From assembly GCF_947242115.1 (NCBI RefSeq), contig NC_074715.1, forward strand, positions 30,019,827 to 30,083,826: DNA of 64,000 nt. The letters are read 5' to 3'. Each line of letters starts with the position of its first letter. Within the stretch, counting starts at the first letter, position 1. The stretch comes from Biomphalaria glabrata (taxonomy: Eukaryota; Mollusca; Gastropoda; Planorbidae). The translations under genes were made by a program, and so were the position numbers. This document shows, in pieces, positions 58,260 to 64,000 of the stretch. The notes beneath the pieces are model-generated. The model was not told the DNA's origin. It made no database searches and saw only the letters and a program-made list of their open reading frames with translations.

Positions 58260-58520
58260 CCTTTTTTTTGGTGCGACACAACACAACCATGAAAAGTCTG
58301 TGCTAAGGATTCCTTAGATTACAATTCAGTACTATCTCGTCTAGACCTTTGAATAGCGGCTGAATACGTCGAGGTGTGCGACAGGGAGCTTTAAGCTTTA
58401 ATTTCGCAGCAACTCTTTTTAACAATGAGTTTTATTGAATTGCTATGGGGTCTACAGGTGAGACCATAAGACACTGTCAAATGTTTATTAGGCCAATTGA
58501 TTCATTCAAGTTCTTCATGT
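58260..58520 (-). pseudogene. Degenerate copy of the cassette 2 tail end and 3' region
   Basis: The minus strand shares TTCAATAAA near the tail coding part, and CCTTAGCACAGACTTTTCAT / GGTTGTGTTGTGTCGCACC with the 3' flank of the 48512 tail (there CCTTGCCACAGACGTTTCTA, GGCTGTGTTGTGCCGCACAC). The coding part does not stay open in phase 1, so it looks like a duplicated and decayed last exon. Confidence 0.4.
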
Positions 58521-58860
58521 TTGCAAAGAAATGTTTTAGTGTACTGCTGTAAGCCAATGACGTAAGCGGTGTCAAGTTTTTTTTTCCTTTTGACGTCTTG
58601 TTAAAAAGACGTCCTGTTAAAAATTTTCATTCACAAAATAATTCTAGCCAAAACAAATTTTTCGATAATGAAAAATTTTCAAACCGATTTAATGGTCAAC
58701 TTCGATTGTTTCCCTTGTAGAAGTCGAGAAGTTTTAGCTCATATATATGCATAGACCTTGACATTTTAAAGAAAATCGTTAGAGCCATTTTCGAACTAAA
58801 ATACCAGGTAGATATGTATATAGGCTACAAGAATTGCTCTTTTAAGAGTATATGATAGTG
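58521..58860 (-). repeat. Diverged copy of the AAGCGAGCAATTCTTG repeat
   Basis: It shares ATTCTAGCCAAAACAAATTT and GAAAATCGTTAGAGCCATTT with the interior blocks of the 28.3-39.5 kb composite, in inverse orientation. Confidence 0.6.
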
Positions 58861-59087
58861 GAAAATAAATTAATTTTGCTTTTATATACAAAAAGGTAGA
58901 TAGCTATTGCAGTATTGAGAGTTATCGAGAGATGTGTCAAAGCTTGTGCGTTTTATTCCCTTATATAAGCTTCGTTTTTCAAAAGTATTTTTGAAATATA
59001 ATTTGTTTTGTTTTAAACTGTTGATAACAGTCCCATATATTTTAATAATTTGATCTACACAGGACACATTTGTTTCTCTTCTAGAAG

Positions 59088-59093
59088 TTTATT
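59088..59093 (-). promoter_or_regulatory. AATAAA polyadenylation signal for the tail at 59164
   Basis: AATAAA on the minus strand about 71 nt after the TAG. Confidence 0.45.
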
Positions 59094-59163
59094 GTGTCTA
59101 GTTTTGTCTTCAACATACAAAGTATTAGATCCGAGTTCTGCTGTTACATTAGAGTAAGACGCT

Positions 59164-59237
59164 CTACAGGACGATTGGATTCATCTTGTCTCGCGTCGAG
59201 GTACTTTCTGTGGTGATATACGACGTGCTCAATTCAT
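59164..59237 (-). CDS. Terminal exon: short cytoplasmic tail (cassette 1)
   Basis: Strong acceptor (T run, GTCAG), phase 1 start AT, 23 residues: ELSTSYITTESTSTRDKMNP then IVL and TAG. The split codon with the microexon at 61471 is G+AT (Asp), as in cassette 2. Ser/Thr-rich. The I-V-L end lacks T-x-V but would fit a hydrophobic-x-hydrophobic (class II) PDZ ligand. A polyadenylation signal follows at a normal distance. Confidence 0.5.
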
Positions 59238-59255
59238 CTGACAAAAAAAAAAGAG

Positions 59256-59965
59256 AATTTGTCCTATAGAGTCAGCTTGGTTGAGCATGTGTCATGTCCT
59301 ATAGAGTCAGCTTGGTTGAGCATGTGTCATGTCCTATAGAGTCAGCTGGGTTGAGAATGTGTCATGTCCTATAGAGTCAGCTTGGTTGAGCATGTGTCAT
59401 GTCCTATAGAGTCAGCTTGGTTGAGCATGTGTCATGTCCTATAGAGTCAGCTGGGTTGAGAATGTGTCATGTCCTATAGAGTCAGCTTGGTTGAGCATGT
59501 GTCATGTCCTATAGAGTCAGCTGGGTTGAGCATGTGTCATGTCCTATAGAGTCAGCTTGGTTGAGCATGTGTCATGTCCTATAGAGTCAGCTTGGTTGAG
59601 CATGTGTCATGTCCTATAGAGTCAGCTGGGTTGAGAATGTGTCATGTCCTATAGAGTCAGCTTGGTTGAGCATGTGTCATGTCCTATAGAGTCAGCTTGG
59701 TTGAGCATGTGTCATGTCCTATAGAGTCAGCTGGGTTGAGAATGTGTCATGTCCTATAGATTCAGCTTGGTTGAGCACGTGTCATGTCCTATAGAGTCAG
59801 CTGGGTTGAGCATGTGTCATGTCCTATAGAGTCAGCTTGGTTGAGCATGTGTCATGTCCTATAGAGTCAGCTTGGTTGAGCATGTGTCATGTCCTATAGA
59901 GTCAGCTGGGTTGAGAATGTGTCATGTCCTATAGAGTCAGCTTGGTTGAGCATGTGTTTTATTTC
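59256..59965. repeat. 35-bp minisatellite, 20 units, with higher-order pattern
   Basis: Units GTCCTATAGAGTCAGCTTGG plus TTGAGCATGTGTCAT alternate with GCTGGGTTGAGAATG variants in a regular order. It fills part of the intron before the cassette 1 tail. Confidence 0.95.
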
Positions 59966-60770
59966 AATGCTGAAATGGAACAATGTTCTACTTTAAAAAC
60001 AAACAGTTTCTATTTCAAAGCGAAATGCGCCACCAGTCCAATCCTAATCATTGAAATGTTTCTGAATGTTTAATCAATCCGTAGTATAGAATACACTTCT
60101 GAAAAACACTAGCGAGATCCTTTAAAAAAACAAAACAAAGCTTATCTAAGGAAAAGAACTCCCACACTTACAACTATACTCTCTCAATAATGTAGAAGTT
60201 ATTTTCCTTATTCAACACCAAACAAAATAATTAATATCAATAAATAATTGACTGATTCGTTTATTTTTTTTTACTTTTGTTTGGTAAAATAAATAATTGT
60301 TGAAATTTCAACTTGATCTCGAGAGTGGGTGTGGGAGAACTAACGTGTGCGTAACCGTGCACATTTAGCCGTATCTGTGTATACTGAAGGATTAATTTCT
60401 CTTGTTGGTATCAAACAAAATAATTAATTGCCAGTAATTAATTGACTAATAATCAATTTTTTTTTGATTGGCTATGTGTTCTGTCTATACCAATGAATAA
60501 TCGTGCGAAGTTTGAACTTGATACAAGAATGGACGTGGGAGACAATTCACGTGTACAAAGTTTTTGACCTGACAGACAGAGAAAGTGGATAGAAGCTTTT
60601 GTTATTTTAAAAAAATCCAAATATTTCCTCTGATTTTTTAGGCCTGGCAAGTATTTTGAGATTTTTTAACGGAACTTTACAAATGAAGTGTCTGATATTT
60701 CGTCGCGAAAATGCGCCACCTGCACAATTCCAATAATTTAAATGTTTCGGAATGTTTAAATTTAGATAGA
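59966..60770. other. Intronic stretch with two family 2 repeat fragments (inverted)
   Basis: ACACCAAACAAAATAATTAA (60217 on) and GGTATCAAACAAAATAATTA (60406 on) each lead to a GATCTCGAGAGTGGGTGTGG or GATACAAGAATGGACGTGGG block. No exon is supported. Confidence 0.5.
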
Positions 60771-60779
60771 ACTGACCGC

Positions 60780-61025
60780 GATACTTGAAACTGACCGCTA
60801 TATTTAGAACTGACCACAGTGTGTAGAACTGACCGCAGGGTATAGAACTGACCGCAGGGTTTAGAACTGACCGCAGTGTGTAGAACTGACTTGGATATTT
60901 AGAACTGACCGTAATGTAAAGAACTGACTTCGATATTTAGAACTGATCGTAATGTAAAGAACTGACTTCGATATTTAGAACTGAGCGCAATGTATAGAAC
61001 TGACAGGGTGTTTAAAACTAGCCAC
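60780..61025. repeat. ~20-bp degenerate minisatellite (AGAACTGACCGCAGGGTTT)
   Basis: About eleven units of TAGAACTGACC plus variable bases. Confidence 0.85.
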
Positions 61026-61470
61026 TAAATGTGACTTAATAAATGTATATGTATATATGTATATATCTTACAATTGTAAGTCTTTATTGATTTATTCTAG
61101 TACTTATTCTAGTATTCATTCTAGTATCGAAATGCAAAGCAATTCATTATGGTTGTAATATAGATGTCAATTACAATTATCTATCTCATATCCAGATCGT
61201 TTGTACTCTATCGTGAATTAAACTCGATATTAATTTGGTGAGGATCAGCACTAACATTTATAATTTGACGAGACGTTCTTATTACTTAGTACTTCTAAAG
61301 TGTGAAAGTAACAACAAAAATAAATTAATTCTAAAAAGAATACATTGAACTTTTTTTTTAACAATATGCATTTTAAGTATAAGAAAATGCCTACAGACGA
61401 AAGTATTGCCGACAGATCAAAGTCTTACCTACAGATCAAAGTCTTACCTTCAGATCAAAGTATTGCTTAC
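61026..61470. repeat. Intronic stretch; ~19-bp repeat with donor-like sites at 61385-61470
   Basis: On the minus strand GTAAG follows AAAG, GAAG and GTAG in three successive ~19-bp units (GTAAGACTTTGATCTG). The first is the donor of the 61471 microexon. Confidence 0.6.
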
Positions 61471-61497
61471 CTTTAAAAATGTACATTTTGTTACTAT
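61471..61497 (-). CDS. 27-nt juxtamembrane microexon (cassette 1)
   Basis: Acceptor AAATTTTTTCACAG, donor GTAAGC, 27 nt, phase 1-1, reading SNKMYIFK. The upstream split codon with the 63794 exon is T+AT (Tyr). Same length and place as the microexons at 20538 and 27194. Confidence 0.5.
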
Positions 61498-62075
61498 CTG
61501 TGAAAAAATTTACAATTGAATGTGATATTTCAATAATGAGAAAAGTGGATTAGTCCTGGTACTTTCAGGAGATAAATATGGTGAGCCAGTATTCAATTGT
61601 ATTCTGGGGATCCTGTTTTGGGGAAATGCGGAATTCTTTTTCACGAAAATAAAATGAAATCTTTAAAAAAGAATTAAAAAACAAAACACGATTATCGTGC
61701 AAAGTGACCTACTTTTAATAATAGAATCACAAAAGAAGTCTTAACATAAAGCTTGAAACCTATTGATTGTCCCTGTTTATTGTCTTCACGTAAAGACACA
61801 TATATTGATATCCTCTCTAAAAGAGCTTCTCCACTCAAAGAAAAGTACCAGAATCTTCGACTGATAAGGTCCATGCTTATTTTTTAACTCTCTTGGCAAT
61901 ATTCGGTTATTAGAAGCTCACTGTTAGTTTCTCGAAACGTTAACGCATTGATATTCTAAATTAAAATAAGCCTGAAATCTCATCTTTTTCTTATAGACTG
62001 CAGAAATTACTTCAGAAAAATAGGCCAATTACGTCCTATGCTTTTCATGGGTCAATCTAGTCATGCATGTAGTGA
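61498..62075. other. Intronic AT-rich stretch
   Basis: No exon is supported. TTACGTCCTATGC...TAGTCATGCATG at 62028-62068 resembles the 3' flank of the second LINE family. Confidence 0.4.
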
Positions 62076-63165
<1,090 letters not shown>

Positions 63166-63207
63166 AATCTTCATAATATATCAATATACATTTTTAAACA
63201 AATATCT

Positions 63208-63464
63208 AATTCCCCTTTTAGACCTTGCGATCTGAGGAGCAGATAATGTAAAGGCCATCTGTTTCTGTAGCCCACGGTATACAAGGGTGTCATGTGGAAA
63301 GCACAGCCCATCGCCTTTACTTTTCCCCAACTAATGGCAGGTACTCATTAGAGCTGGGTGGACCCTAAAGATCCTGAAAGTAAAAATCCTCGTCTTCACC
63401 AGGATTCGAACCCGGACCCCGGTTAGGAAGCCAATCGCTTAACCACTCAGCCACCGCGCCTCCG
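63208..63464 (-). mobile_element. tRNA-derived SINE (family 1), near full-length
   Basis: On the minus strand it starts GGAGGCGCGGTGGCTGAGTG (A box region) and has GGGTTCGAATCCTGGTGAAG (B box) about 50 bp on. A conserved body follows, down to GGTCTAAAAGGGGAATTAG. Ser/Leu tRNA-like head. Best copy in the window. Confidence 0.85.
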
Positions 63465-63793
63465 ATATCAATATCATTTTGAAGAATTCCCTCCCCTATT
63501 ATGGACACTATACTTACATGTAAAATATATCACTTTGTTTTAAAGACTGTATTTTGTTATGAAGAACGGCTCACAGTGTTTAGTTCTAGAAAACAAAACT
63601 GTTCTCTTGCAGAACACAAAGAAACAAATTGGCTTGGAACACCCAAGTTTTTATAAGCAGCTCAATACCATTACAGAGAGTTTTCAATATCTTTTTCTAG
63701 TTTTTTTGGTGATCTAATCTTCATGGATGGGTGGATAGGCATACCACACACAACTTTATTTTTAATAAAACTTCCACACAGATAAAAACTTAC
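63465..63793. other. Intronic stretch, no feature seen
   Basis: A phase-inconsistent open segment near 63520 was not accepted. Confidence 0.35.
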
Positions 63794-63901
63794 AACAGTA
63801 AAGGAAGCCGAATATAATAGCCAAGAGAATTAGCAAGGAAACTATGATTGGTATTAGCATTGGCACTGCAGCTTTGGGGATCTCATCAGGAGGAGCTGGC
63901 T
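63794..63901 (-). CDS. Transmembrane exon (cassette 1)
   Basis: Acceptor TTATTTAGATTCAG, donor GTAAGT, 108 nt, phase 1-1. It reads PAPPDEIPKAAVPMLI then PIIVSLLILLAIIFGFLYC: a proline-rich acidic lead (stalk), then one strongly hydrophobic helix ending in Cys. It is the longest of the four paralogous membrane exons because stalk and helix share one exon. Its ectodomain exons must lie beyond 64 kb. Confidence 0.7.
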
Positions 63902-64000
63902 CTGAATCTAAATAAATTCATAATATTCAGACTTATTAGATTAAAAAAAACAACAATTCTGTGTTTTAATAGTTTTAATACAACTAATAATAATTATCAT

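Overview
The window reads as AT-rich, repeat-dominated eukaryotic nuclear DNA. The best guess at the source is a gastropod mollusc, probably a freshwater pulmonate of the Biomphalaria/Bulinus kind. That guess rests on a tRNA-derived SINE with gastropod-like A and B boxes, CR1/L2-like LINE tails, hAT relics and very many minisatellites. It is made from memory of such families, not from a search. There is no operon, phage or CRISPR content, and no complete single-exon gene.

Layout. 0.3-12.6 kb is a 20-bp satellite array of roughly 450 units, interrupted by three near-identical copies of one 5'-truncated LINE. 12.7-16.5 kb holds a second LINE tail and a ~3.1-kb hairpin-ended repeat. 17.4-28.2 kb carries minus-strand exons among minisatellites, SINEs and relic elements. 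28.3-39.5 kb is a nested block of direct and inverted copies of a composite repeat with ~270-bp terminal inverted repeats; it contains the C-terminal end of another LINE. 39.6-46.7 kb repeats several of these families in opposite orientation and adds a purine tract and a 60-bp minisatellite. 47.4-64 kb again carries minus-strand exons, with one hAT transposon (perfect 8-bp target duplication), SINEs and more minisatellites.

Host coding content. The main result is a set of small minus-strand exons forming four repeated 'cassettes'. Each has (i) an exon encoding one transmembrane helix, (ii) a 24-27-nt juxtamembrane microexon, and (iii) a terminal exon encoding a short cytoplasmic tail, usually followed by an AATAAA-type signal. 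Every transmembrane exon and microexon begins with 2 nt completing a codon and ends with 1 nt (phase 1-1), so the pieces are splice-compatible. The cassettes lie at 63.9-59.2, 51.9-48.5, 28.2-23.8 and 21.4-17.5 kb. Three of the tails end in T-E-V, T-D-V or T-Q-V, which are class I PDZ-ligand forms, and share a Ser-rich block before the end. I found no convincing ectodomain exon. Either these are the 3' ends of four tandem paralogues of a single-pass membrane protein family, or they are alternative membrane/tail modules of one gene whose ectodomain lies beyond 64 kb. Clusters of divergent single-pass membrane proteins are known at snail schistosome-resistance loci, so the family deserves RNA-level checking. 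All exon calls are by eye, without transcript evidence.
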